From: Calliphora vicina
Lineage: Eukaryota; Arthropoda; Insecta; Diptera; Calliphoridae
Assembly: GCF_958450345.1 (NCBI RefSeq)
Contig: NC_088780.1
Coordinates: 133,562,226 to 133,626,225 of the forward strand
Direction of reading: 5' to 3'
Length of the DNA: 64,000 nucleotides
Positions within the stretch are counted from its first letter, which is position 1. The number at the start of each line of letters is the position of its first letter. The notes below the pieces were generated by a model. The model worked only from the letters and a program-made list of their open reading frames with translations, was not told the origin of the DNA and made no database searches. A program made the translations under genes and the position numbers. Positions 44,873-56,110 of the stretch are shown one piece after another.

Positions 44873-47640
44873 AAGTGTCTTGTTAAGACAGTTTTCTTCT
44901 ATAGAAAAGTGTCTTGGTTAAGACAGTTTTCTTCTATAGAAAAGTGTCTTGGTTAAGACAGTTTTCTTCTATAGAAAAGTGTCTTGGTTAAGACAGTTTT
45001 CTTCTATAGAAAAGTGTCTTGGTTAAGACAGTTTTCTTCTATAGAAAAGTGTCTTGGTTAAGACAGTTTTCTTCTATAGAAAAGTGTCTTGGTTAAGACA
45101 GTTTTCTTCTATAGAAAAGTGTCTTGGTTAAGACAGTTTTCTTCTATAGAAAAGTGTCTTGGTTAAGACAGTTTTCTTCTATAGAAAAGTGTCTTGGTTA
45201 AGACAGTTTTCTTCTATAGAAAAGTGTCTTGGTTAAGACAGTTTTCTTATATAGAAAAGTGTCTTGGTTAAGACAGTTTTCTTCTATAGAAAAGTGTCTT
45301 GGTTAAGACAGTTTTCTTCTATAGAAAAGTGTCTTGGTTAAGACAGTTTTCTTATATAGAAAAGTGTCTTGGTTAAGACAGTTTTCTTCTATAGAAAATT
45401 GTCTTGGTTAAGACAGTTTTCTTCTATAGAAAAGTGTCTTGGTTAAGACAGTTTTCTTATATAGAAAAGTGTCTTGGCTAAGACAGTTTTCTTATATAGA
45501 AAAGTGTCTTGGCTAAGACAGTTTTCTTATATAGAAAAGTGTCTTGGCTAAGACAGTTTTCTTATATAGAAAAGTGTCTTGGCTAAGACAGTTTTCTTAT
45601 ATAGAAAAGTGTCTTGGCTAAGACAGTTTTCTTATATAGAAAAGTGTCTTGGCTAAGACAGTTTTCTTATATAGAAAAGTGTCTTGGCTAAGACAGTTTT
45701 CTTATATAGAAAAATGTCTTGGTTAAGACAGTTTTCTTATATAGAAAAGTGTCTTGGTTAAGACAGTTTTCTTATATAGAAAAGTGTCTTGGTTAAGACA
45801 GTTTTCTTATATAGAAAAGTGTCTTGGTTAAGACAGTTTTCTTATATAGAAAAGTGTCTTGGTTAAGACAGTTTTCTTATATAGAAAAGTGTCTTGGTTA
45901 ATACAGTTTTCTTATATAGAAAAGTGTCTTGGTTAAGACAGTTTTCTTATATAGAAAAGTGTCTTGGTTAAGACAGTTTTCTTATATAGAAAAGTGTCTT
46001 GGTTAAGACAGTTTTCTTATATAGAAAAGTGTCTTGGTTAAGACAGTTTTCTTATATAGAAAAGTGTCTTGGTTAAGACTGTTTTCTTATATAGAAAAGT
46101 GTCTTGTTAAGACAGTTTTCTTATATAGAAAAGTGTCTTGTTAAGACAGTTTTCTTATATAGAAAAGTGTCTTGGTTAAGACAGTTTTCTTATATAGAAA
46201 AGTGTCTTGGTTAAGACAGTTTTCTTATATAGAAAAGTGTCTTGGTTAAGACAGTTTTCTTATATAGAAAAGTGTCTTGGTTAAGACAGTTTTCTTATAT
46301 AGAAAAGTGTCTTGGTTAAGACAGTTTTCTTATATAGAAAAGTGTCTTGGTTAAGACAGTTTTCTTATATAGAAAAGTGTCTTGGTTAATACAGTTTTCT
46401 TATATAGAAAAGTGTCTTGGTTAAGACAGTTTTCTTATATAGAAAAGTGTCTTGGTTAAGACAGTTTTCTTATATAGAAAAGTGTCTTGTTAAGACAGTT
46501 TTCTTATATAGAAAAGTGTCTTGTTAAGACAGTTTTCTTATATAGAAAAGTGTCTTGTTAAGACAGTTTTCTTATATAGAAAAGTGTCTTGGTTAAGACA
46601 GTTTTCTTATATAGAAAAGTGTCTTGGTTAAGACAGTTTTCTTATATAGAAAAGTGTCTTGGTTAAGACAGTTTTCTTATATAGAAAAGTGTCTTGGTTA
46701 AGACAGTTTTCTTATATAGAAAAGTGTCTTGGCTAAGACAGTTTTCTTATATAGAAAAGTGTCTTGGCTAAGACAGTTTTCTTATATAGAAAAGTGTCTT
46801 GGCTAAGACAGTTTTCTTATATAGAAAAGTGTCTTGGTTAAGACTGTTTTCTTATATAGAAAAGTGTCTTGTTAAGACAGTTTTCTTATATAGAAAAGTG
46901 TCTTGTTAAGACAGTTTTCTTATATAGAAAAGTGTCTTGGTTAAGACAGTTTTCTTATATAGAAAAGTGTCTTGGTTAAGACAGTTTTCTTATATAGAAA
47001 AGTGTCTTGGTTAAGACAGTTTTCTTATATAGAAAAGTGTCTTGGTTAAGACAGTTTTCTTATATAGAAAAGTGTCTTGGTTAAGACAGTTTTCTTATAT
47101 AGAAAAGTGTCTTGGTTAATACAGTTTTCTTATATAGAAAAGTGTCTTGGTTAAGACAGTTTTCTTATATAGAAAAGTGTCTTGGTTAAGACAGTTTTCT
47201 TATATAGAAAAGTGTCTTGGTTAAGACAGTTTTCTTATATAGAAAAGTGTCTTGGTTAAGACAGTTTTCTTATATAGAAAAGTGTCTTGGTTAAGACTGT
47301 TTTCTTATATAGAAAAGTGTCTTGTTAAGACAGTTTTCTTATATAGAAAAGTGTCTTGTTAAGACAGTTTTCTTATATAGAAAAGTGTCTTGGTTAAGAC
47401 AGTTTTCTTATATAGAAAAGTGTCTTGGTTAAGACAGTTTTCTTATATAGAAAAGTGTCTTGGTTAAGACAGTTTTCTTATATAGAAAAGTGTCTTGGTT
47501 AAGACAGTTTTCTTATATAGAAAAGTGTCTTGGTTAAGACAGTTTTCTTATATAGAAAAGTGTCTTGGTTAAGACAGTTTTCTTATATAGAAAAGTGTCT
47601 TGGTTAAGACAGTTTTCTTATATAGAAAAGTTTCTTGAGC
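44873..47640. repeat. Minisatellite, about 79 units of 35 bp
   Basis: The tandem unit, starting at the loop, is AAGACAGTTTTCT + TATAT (or TCTAT) + AGAAAAGTGTCTT + GGTT. The first and third blocks are reverse complements except for one base, so 31 of 35 bases form one hairpin. Unit variants are ordered along the array: TCTAT loops dominate to about 45230, GGCT spacers occur at 45475-45690 and 46725-46810, 34-bp units (spacer GTT) come in groups of two or three, and TTAATACAG and TTAAGACTG point variants recur. No spacers as in CRISPR, and no open frame through the array. Confidence 0.97.
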
Positions 47641-48402
47641 AGACAATTGTATTCTGATCACTTTTTAGTTCCAATATTTCCGTCGACAATCTTTGCTTTA
47701 CTTGCTGCTACCAATTCGAACATAAATTATAAACAAAAACAAATTTAACAACAAATATCCGCGGCCTGTAGAAAGTTACCCACCAACCAATCTCACGGTT
47801 CTAAGTAGAACTTCCGGTTTTTACTGCCTGTTGCCAACAAATTTTTATTCCCAGTTACATTTTTTTTTTCATTCAAGTTGTTGTTTATTTGTGCAATAAA
47901 CATATTTCAAAGATTGCAACTACTTGCAGCTCACATGCACTTCATCGTGAATTCATAATTTAGGAAATGTTCTTAATATGCAGGCATGTCCGTAAGTATG
48001 TCTAATATGATTATGCCACATATAATAATATGAATTTATGTATGTTACAACTTGCAACTAGAGAGAATTATTGATGGCAAACACACTTTGTTTTTGCATT
48101 GCAAGTATAGAGATTTTCCTGTTGGTGTTTACAGGCCTGTTTTTATTGGGATTTTAGGAAACCTTAGTTTTCAACAACAGGAAATCTTAAAGTATGTTGA
48201 AATTGTACAAGTTGATTGCAGTTAGAAAATTGGGAAAACTTTTTTAACGGTTTACAGTGGCTTTGAGAAATTAATGGCAGTAAATAAAGAACTGGGAGAA
48301 ATTACATTGGAATATTGAATTGAGATAAACGGGTAATTTTGAATATTTTTGACAAATGGTGAGAATTTAAAAGCAGAGGCAAATCAAGTTAAAAAAGCTC
48401 AG
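47641..48402. other. Unassigned DNA
   Basis: Nothing recognised. Confidence 0.4.
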
Positions 48403-48410
48403 CTAAATAC

Positions 48411-49319
48411 TAGGGATGTAATTTGAATAAAAATTATTCGAATAATCGAGAAATAAGTATATATATTTTATTCGAATGAAAATCATTTATCAATTTAGAT
48501 TAAATAAAATATTCGATTAACAGCATTGTCGAATAAATCAATTTTCAAGTTAAAATTTAAAAACAATAGTTTATGCAATCAAACATTTTAACAAAACTAT
48601 CTCAATGAAACAGGACCAATTTGTTTATAGTTTTATTCCAAGTTATTTACATTACAAATTTTATTAGAAACGACTTTCTACATTCATTACCCAACATACC
48701 AATATTAAAACATTATGAAACGAAACTTAAAAAGGAAATCTACTAAAGTCCTGCAAATGTTGTGTTATTTACGATAACATTTTTTTCTGGTAATTTTGGA
48801 ATGCAAACCTCACCCACAGAAACGATTTTTTAAAGCCAACATTTTGTCAAATTTGTATTAATTTTTTTATTTTTTTTTACAGCAAAACAGCGGATAATTT
48901 CCTGTTTCTGCAAATTTTAAATATAAATGCGAGCCAAGTTGATATATTTATAAAAAAAACTATTTGCGTTTTTTGGATAAATAAAATAATGATCTCCAAA
49001 CTTTACCGCGTTTTGTGGGTGAACTTTTTTGAAAACCTTGTTTTTTTAATTAACAATCACTTCATAAAATATTTAACGAGACTTTATGTAATGAAATTGA
49101 ACTAGTGTATCTAGTGTACATTTATATACATATATTTTTAATTTTGTGCTTTAATTCATTGTTAACAAACTAATTATTAAAAATTTTCTGATTTTCGAAA
49201 TATTTTATTAAATTATTCGAATAAAATTGTTTACTTGTAATCGAATAATCGAACGAACATTAAAAAAAAAATTATGAACTTTTATTCGACTAAAAAAACT
49301 CGAATAATTGATATCCCTT
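48411..49319. mobile_element. hAT-5, 0.9-kb hAT-like MITE
   Basis: Left end TAGGGATGTAATTTGAAT, right end GAATAATTGATATCCCTT, with ATTCGAATAATCG-type words near both ends. The flanking 8-mers CTAAATAC and GTAAATAA match at six of eight positions. No coding capacity. Related in style to hAT-2 but with a different interior. Confidence 0.65.
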
Positions 49320-49623
49320 GTAAATAAGTATCTTCTAAATATGTTTCAGATTAAAGAGATTGATTGTATAGAAAAACAAGTAAGAGTACTATATTCGGCC
49401 GTGCCGAATCTTAAATACCCTCCACCTAAATATGATGGTATAACAATTGAAATAATATAAGAATTGCTAGTTTACGCCGAAGATATTTTATTTCAAATGT
49501 ACAAAAAATGTTATCTACTTTAGTAGTTTATACGTGAAATTTCTTTTAGAACGTATGAAATTTAACAATTCATATACTTAATAATTAGTTAATACGTTTG
49601 GATCAACACTTTTCCATTAATAA

Positions 49624-50235
49624 ACAAGTAAGAAAGTATGGTCGGTCAAGCCGGACCATATAATACCCTACACTAAGTAAAAGAGCAAAAACATTTTTCT
49701 TTTAAAATTTCAATAATTTATATTTTTGAGTGATTTTCGGAAGTGGGCCTTATATGGGGGCTATGACCAATTATGGACCGATCACCATGAAATTAGGTCG
49801 TGTAATTTATGTCTATATTATAGTTAACTGTGTTGAATTTTGTGGCTATACCAACATTTTTAAGCGATTTATGCACGTTAAAGTTTTTTTCGGAAGCGGG
49901 TCTATATGGGAGCTATGACTAATTATTGACCGATCGTAACAAAATTTGGTGACATGAATTTTGTATATATAAAACTTATTTTGAGCGCAATTTGTGGAGA
50001 TACATTTATAAAATAAACATTTATGACCGATAAAGTCCAATTTCGGAAGGACATTTGTATGGGGGCTAGGTGAAATAAAGGACCGATTTCAGCCATTTTC
50101 AATAGGCTTAGTCCTTGGGCCGAAAAAATAATATGTACCAAATTTGATCGAAATATCTTCAAAAATGCGACCTGTACTCTGCGAACAAAGTTTACATGGA
50201 CAGCCAGCCAACCAGCCAGCCAGCCAGCCAGCCAA

Positions 50236-50266
<31 letters not shown>

Positions 50267-50417
50267 ACCAGACGGACGGACATCGTTTAATCGACTCATA
50301 AAGTGATTCTAAGTCGATCGGTAAACTTTAAGGTGGGTGTTAGACTAATATTTCTGGGCGTTACAAACATCTGCACAAACGCATAATACCCTCCCCACTA
50401 TGGTGGTGTAGGGTATA
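49624..50417 (+). mobile_element. RepB copy with expanded CAGC tract
   Basis: ACAAGTAAGAAAGTATGGTC to GGTGGTGTAGGGTATA. The usual CAGCCAGAC block is expanded to a CAGC/CAAC run of about 60 bp (50208-50268), which creates artificial Trp-Leu-Ala-Gly frames on the minus strand. Confidence 0.87.
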
Positions 50418-50598
50418 AAAAGGGTATACAAATATATTTAGACAAATTTCAAAATATTGGGTTATGGGACTTATATGGAAGCTATTTCCATTTATTGGAC
50501 CTATCATCGTAAAAATTTGTTTCGAATTTCAACCTGATAACTATATTTTTATGAAATTTATGACGATTTTAGTGATTTTCGGGAGTGGGCCTTATATG

Positions 50599-50876
50599 GG
50601 AGCTATGGTTAAATATGGACCGATATTCACAAAATCCAGTATTACGATTGCTGGTTACAAATTACTGATCTGTGCGTAATTTCATTTTGATATCGATTTG
50701 TTTTAAATATTTATTAAGGTTAATATCTTTTTCGAAAGGAGCTATGGTTAAATATGGACCGATATTCACAAAATCCAGTATTACGATTGCTGGTTACAAA
50801 TTACTGATCTGTGCGTAATTTCATTTTGATATCGATTTGTTTTAAATATTTATTAAGGTTAATATCTTTTTCGAAA
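50599..50876 (+). repeat. 139-bp tandem duplication
   Basis: 50599-50737 and 50738-50876 are the same 139-bp segment (starting GGAGCTATGGTTAAATATGG) back to back and virtually identical, so the event is recent relative to the host repeat. Confidence 0.9.
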
Positions 50877-51965
50877 ATGGGCCTTATAGGGGAGCTATGA
50901 CCAATTATTGGCCAATCTGCATAAAATTTGGTACAGTGATTTCTGTGTATATGAGTATTATTTGTGTCGAATATTAGCATGATAAAGGTAAGGTAAAGGT
51001 ATATTAGCATGATAAAGGTATAAGAGATTTATAAGTACTAAACTGATTTTTGGAAGTGGACCTTATATGGGTGCTATGGTCAAATATGGACCGATATTCA
51101 CAAAAACCTGTAGTATGATTTCTAAATATAAATTACGGATCTGTGTAAAATTTTGTTTTGATATTGATATTTTTTAGATATTTATGTAGGTTATTGTGTT
51201 TTTCGGAATTGGTCCTTATATGGGAGCTATAACCAATTATTGCCCGATTTTCATAGAATTAGGTACAGCGATTTTTGTATATATGGGGACTATTTGTGAC
51301 GAATTTCAAGTTAATATCGATATTTATAAGACATTTATGCTTATTTATGTGATTTTCGGAAGTGAACTTTATATGGGGACTATGGTCAAATATGGGCCGA
51401 TCCACAAAAAATTTGGTGTTGTGATTTTTTAAGCACGAAACTTATTTTTCCTGAATTTTGTGTGGATACTGCAATTTTGTAGGCATTTATAGACCATAGA
51501 ACCATATTTCGGGTAGAAATTTGTATGGGGGTTAGGTGAAATCATGAAGCGATTCTTATAATTTTTACAAAAGTTATTCCTTTTAACATAAAAATAACGT
51601 GTGTAAAATTGTATGGCATTATCTGCAATATTGCACAAATAACAAAAACAATTTTAAAATTATCAGGTTTTTTCTTAGGTTGTCTCACATTTTGGTTCAT
51701 AACTCTGGTTCCACTGAACCGATTTTATTGATTTTCAATACAAAACTGCTTAGGAGAACAATAAACAAGTCTACCAATTTTGTTTGTCTATTTTGGACGT
51801 AAGCGTGTTTTACACAGACAGACAGACGGACATGGCTCAATCGACTTAGAATTTCGTAAGGATCAATAATATACATATATACTTTGTTGGGTCTTAGATG
51901 AATATTTCTTAATGTTACACACGGAATGACAAACTTATACATCACTTATGGTGGTGGAGGGTATA

Positions 51966-52129
51966 ACAAGTAACAGAGCTATATTCAGCTGTGGCGAATA
52001 GAGTGCTCCAAGATTGTATGAAATTTCAAGATCCCCCACTATAATTGTTCCATGTATTGTTACAACACGTTGTGTAAAATATTAGGATGATAGCATAACG
52101 TTAACTGGTGGCGCAACGACGCTGAAATT
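51966..52129. other. RepA hairpin scrap
   Basis: ACAAGTAACAGAGCTATATT with TTCAGCTGTGGCGAA at 51967-52000 is a RepA head; the rest is unassigned. Confidence 0.5.
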
Positions 52130-52470
52130 TGTAGGTCCATTTACAAAGGGAAAAAAAAATTTTTTCACTATTTGTAAAAATTTTACCATTAAAAAATTAC
52201 TTTTGGGAATTAATTTAACAGAATCGAAATTTGTACGTAATTTTCGTTTTAATGAGATATAAGAAACAAAAATTGGTTAACAAATTTTAAAGTTATTAAA
52301 TATTCCCCAGGCCATTAATGTGTCTCAAGCTATTAGAACAAGAAATGTAGGATCAAAATTATCATATTTTGTGAAATATTAAAATAAAAGCTAATGTTTA
52401 CTTAAAATATGTATGTATATATATCCATATTTACTTGTATATGAGTTAACCTATTCGCAGGTATGACAAG
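52130..52470. mobile_element. hAT-3 left-arm fragment
   Basis: Follows the hAT-3 arm: ATTTACAAAGGGAAAAAAAA, ATTTTACCATTAAAAAATTA, CCAGGCCATTAATGTGTCTC, AACCTATTCGCAGGTATGAC. Both ends missing. Confidence 0.7.
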
Positions 52471-52861
52471 AAAGAACAATGTGTAGTTGTCGTAACGATC
52501 GATGTTTTGTTGAGGCATTCTTAAACTTCACCCTATAGGGCAACCAAAACTCCTTACTTCAAGTTCTAACTCAAAGTTAAACTCAATTTTTCATTCAACC
52601 AAAAATTATCAAAAAAAATAAATCCATTTAGCCTTGAAAAACTCTACATTTACATTAAAATATCGTACAAATACATATGTATATCTAACCAATTCAAAAA
52701 AATAATAATAAAAAAATAGTACTTAATTTCAAACCTGTTTAAAAGCCAAAAAATACAACAACATCTACTATCAAACCAATGAAAAAAATTAACAAAATTT
52801 TTACCTTGAACATAACCAACGAATTTTCAAAGTTGAACACACAAAAAAATTTTATAATAAA

Positions 52862-53667
52862 ACAAGTAAGAGTGCTATATTCGGCTGTGCCGAATCTTAT
52901 ATACCCTTCACCAAATTATACTTCAAAATTTTAAATATTTTTAGGTAAACAAAATTTAATTTTTTTTCCAGTTGTTTTTTGAATTATTTGAAAAAAAAAA
53001 TTTTTCGATTGTTATTTTAAATTTAATTATTTTTTTTTTTAAATTTAAAATTTTTTTTTTTAAATTTTAAAATTTTTTTTTTTTTAATTTTAAAAATTTT
53101 TTTTTTTTTAAATTTTAAAATTTTTTTTTTGTTTTTTAAATTTTTTTTAAAAAAAAAAAAAAAAATTCGGGTTCAAAAATTTTTTTCCCGATTTTGACCC
53201 ATTGTAGGTCCAACTTACTATATTCTTATATACGTCGTTGCAAATGTCTTTGAAATATCTATCATTAGATATCCATATTGTCTATATTAATGTCTTAGTA
53301 ATCCAGATATAGGTAAAAAATAGGTCAAAAATAGAGGTTGTCTTGGTTTTTTCCTCATATCTCAGCCATTTGTGGACCGATTTTGCTGATTTTAAATAGC
53401 AAAATTCTCGAAAGCATGTCTGACCGAATTATTGAAGATTTGGATCCCGAAGATATCTGGGGTCTTCAGAAAACTGATTTCAACAGACAGACAGACAGAC
53501 AGACGGACAGACAGACAGACAGACAGACGGACATGGCTTAATCGACTCCGCTATCTATAAGGATCCAGAATATATATACTTTATAGGGTCGGAAATGAAA
53601 AATGTAGAAATTACAAACGGAATGACAAACTTATATATACCCTTATCACGAAGCTGAAGGGTATAAA
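52862..53667 (+). mobile_element. RepA copy, full length
   Basis: Starts ACAAGTAAGAGTGCTATATT with a TTCGGCTGTGCCGAA hairpin and TATACCCTTCACC. It contains alternating A and T tracts (52960-53165) and a GACAGACA run (53484-53528), and ends ACCCTTATCACGAAGCTGAA with GGGTATA. It is the best reference copy of the family. The frame at 53338-53541 is a shadow. Confidence 0.87.
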
Positions 53668-54520
53668 AATAAAATGTTAAAAATAAATCACAAAACATTC
53701 AAAACAAAAAATAAGTATTAAAATACACGCTTATACATATGTACAATGCAAAACAAAAAAGCCACAAATATCAAATTAATGTTACTGCAGCCCACAATCA
53801 TTTGAATCCATGTGCAACATTGAAAATTGAATGAAAATTGCAAAAAAAAAATTATACAAACAAAAATATAAAATTTTTATAATTTTTTTTCCAGTTAAAC
53901 TAAACCTTGCTCCCAATTTGCGCTTGAATAAACTTTAATAAGAAAAATTAAAACAACAACAACAATAGCATACAAAAGCACAGTCCAAAAATATTTTCAA
54001 TCAAAATCACCAGCGAAAAAATATTAAATATTATATGTATGTTTGTATGTACCTTGTATAAAGAAAAACAAAGTTCAGTTTTTTAAACCGGTAAATTGTT
54101 CACCAAAACCCGCCACACCAAAAAAAAAAACAAATAATTGTTCAAAAATATTAAATAAATAAATGTATAAATATAAAAAAAAGAAACCCAAACCTCGGCC
54201 TTAGCTTTGGAAAATGTGTAATGTCTTGTTTTTTACATGGGCAAATCAGTAATGTTAAGGAATGTTTTATTGAATCTTTGAAATTGGCAGAAATATAAAA
54301 TATTACCAAACGTTTAAAATTGAGACCCTAAAGCGTCGTTCCTGAGAGTTCAAAAAATACTAAAACTCGAGAACTAATGGGTCGTTCATTAAGAGCATCA
54401 TATACTTAAAGATACCTATCTATAAATTAAATTGAAATATCAACTTTATGTATGGAATTTTATACCGTCTAAAAGGACACATAAATAAACAACCTTTTTA
54501 TGAAGGTTGTAAATGTTAGG
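53668..54520. other. Unassigned DNA
   Basis: A-rich, no gene recognised. Confidence 0.4.
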
Positions 54521-55490
54521 TAAATGTTAAGTTTTCCCTAATAATTTGCTACATAGAAAACATAAGGTAGACATTTAGACATTAGTATATACCAAAAAAC
54601 ATTTTTTTATTATTTTCATGGGTGCTCAAACATTATTTCAAAGCTTATAGGGTAAAGTATTTTTGAGATTTTTCGGAAGAGGTTTAGAGGTTGCTCAAGT
54701 CGAGTTTTTTGTTAAATATTAGGTTTGTCGGCCCTTTGAGTTATGGCGTTGTTGCAGCAAATGAGCGAAATGTAAAAAAGAATTCCATGAATTTTTTTAA
54801 TTGTCAATAGTTATATATATTTTTGCAAAATCCCCTATCCATTGATATATAATGTCTACTAGTGTGTCCCAAAAAAATTTTTATTGGGGCTCAAGCATAA
54901 TTTGAAAGTTTATAGGGTAAAGTATTTTTGAGATTTTTTTCAGATTTTTCGGAAGAGGTTTAGAGGTCGCTCAAGTCGAGTTTTTGCCAAAAATCGGGTT
55001 TGTCGGCCTTTTTTGAATTTTCTTCATAACTTTGTTAAAACCCACGATTTTCTTTACTTTTGAAACAAAAGTAAAGAAAATCGTGAAACAAAAGTAAAGA
55101 AAAAAGTAAAAACAAGTTTTGAAATTTTTTATCAGGAATCCGGCAATTCCCAAAAAAGTTTTGAAAAATCCCAAAAATTCGATTTTTTTAGTTTTTTGGA
55201 TATAATATCCATATCAGGGGCGGGATTATCGGAAACCTTTACAAAATAATTAAAAACATATTCGTCCATCTAAAATCGGTTACTATATTTTGATATCGAC
55301 TTTGCAATTTGAGAATTTTTGCTCTAAATTTGTTTTCATCTAAAATATTTTATAAATTCTTTAGATAAATTAAAAACAAAAAAAAGTAAAATTTTCCCAA
55401 AACAATAGCGAATTTTTTTTTTTTAATTTTTTAAATTCAAATGCCTTTTTTTAAATTGGAACTATCAATTATTTTATTTGATATTCCGCT
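54521..55490 (-). mobile_element. RepD copy 4, reverse orientation
   Basis: In reverse: GTTAAGTTTTCCCTAATAAT, ACATAAGGTAGACAT, CAATTCCCAAAAAAGTTTTG, GGGGCGGGATTATCGG, TTTACAAAATAATTAAAAAC, all RepD blocks. An internal segment (54640-54720 and 54875-55000) carrying GGAAGAGGTTTAGAGGT is duplicated. The CACAGTGG head is missing. Frame 54971-55174 is a shadow. Confidence 0.65.
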
Positions 55491-55499
55491 AGGGAAGAT

Positions 55500-56110
55500 A
55501 GTAATTCAGAAAAAAATTTTCGACAAGATCGGTGGAGAACTCTCTGAATTAGAGAGGGTCAGTATTTGACATTTTGGCCAAGCAGGTGTTTTTCCATCCA
55601 TGTAACTTATTACCTACTGTTTGTAGCCAAATTTGTCCCAAATAGTTTAGATAGACATTTCTTCAATCTTTCGATATTTTTTTTTTTTAAATAAAAAAAT
55701 TTGATGACTTTTTTTTGAAAATGGTCCCTTTTTTTTCTCAAAAGAAAGCTTAAATATTTTTTTTTTTAAGACCTATTCGGTCGCTTAGTGGAATGAGAGT
55801 TAGATATCTATTAAAATAAATGTTTTGTAACTGAAAACATACAATTTTTGACTTTTTGTGGAAAAACAAAAATTTTGCTGTCTTTTTTTCAAAGTGGACC
55901 TTTTTTAATTTTTTTTTTTTGCTCAAAAGAAAGCTTAGATATTTTCCTTGAAGACCTTTGTGGTCGCTTAGTGGGTTGAGAGTGGGATATTTAGCAAAAT
56001 AAATATTTTGTAACTCAAGAAAGCCAACTTTTCTTTAAAAAATGGGACCAATTTTTTAATTTTTTTTCTGCTCAAAAGAAAGTTTTAATCCATTCCTTTA
56101 AGTGCTTTTT
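55500..56110 (-). repeat. Inverted copy of the 150-190-bp satellite
   Basis: TTTTGAGCAAAA..AAGCTTTC units in reverse at about 55737, 55921 and 56071, preceded by the same flank (GATCGGTGGAGA..GGCCAAGCAGG) that follows the satellite at 27490-27545. So both loci are copies of one larger unit. Confidence 0.8.

Larger units (their letters stand above)
49376..51965 (+). mobile_element. Composite RepA-like element carrying RepB
   Basis: Begins ACAAGTAAGAGTACTATATT with a TTCGGCCGTGCCGAA hairpin and TACCCTCCACC. After the nested RepB (49624-50417) it resumes with a long series of TATGGGAGCTATGG / TATGGACCGAT motifs and a CAGACAGACAGACGGACATG block. It ends CTTATGGTGGTGGAGGGTATA. That the two sides are one original element is inferred from matching end types. 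Confidence 0.6.

Noticed and set aside
44873..47640. CRISPR-like array
   Set aside because: Units are contiguous 35-mers without unique spacers, in an animal-type genome, so it is a minisatellite.
49923..50283. Minus-strand frames rich in Trp-Leu-Ala-Gly
   Set aside because: Translation of the CAGC expansion within RepB.
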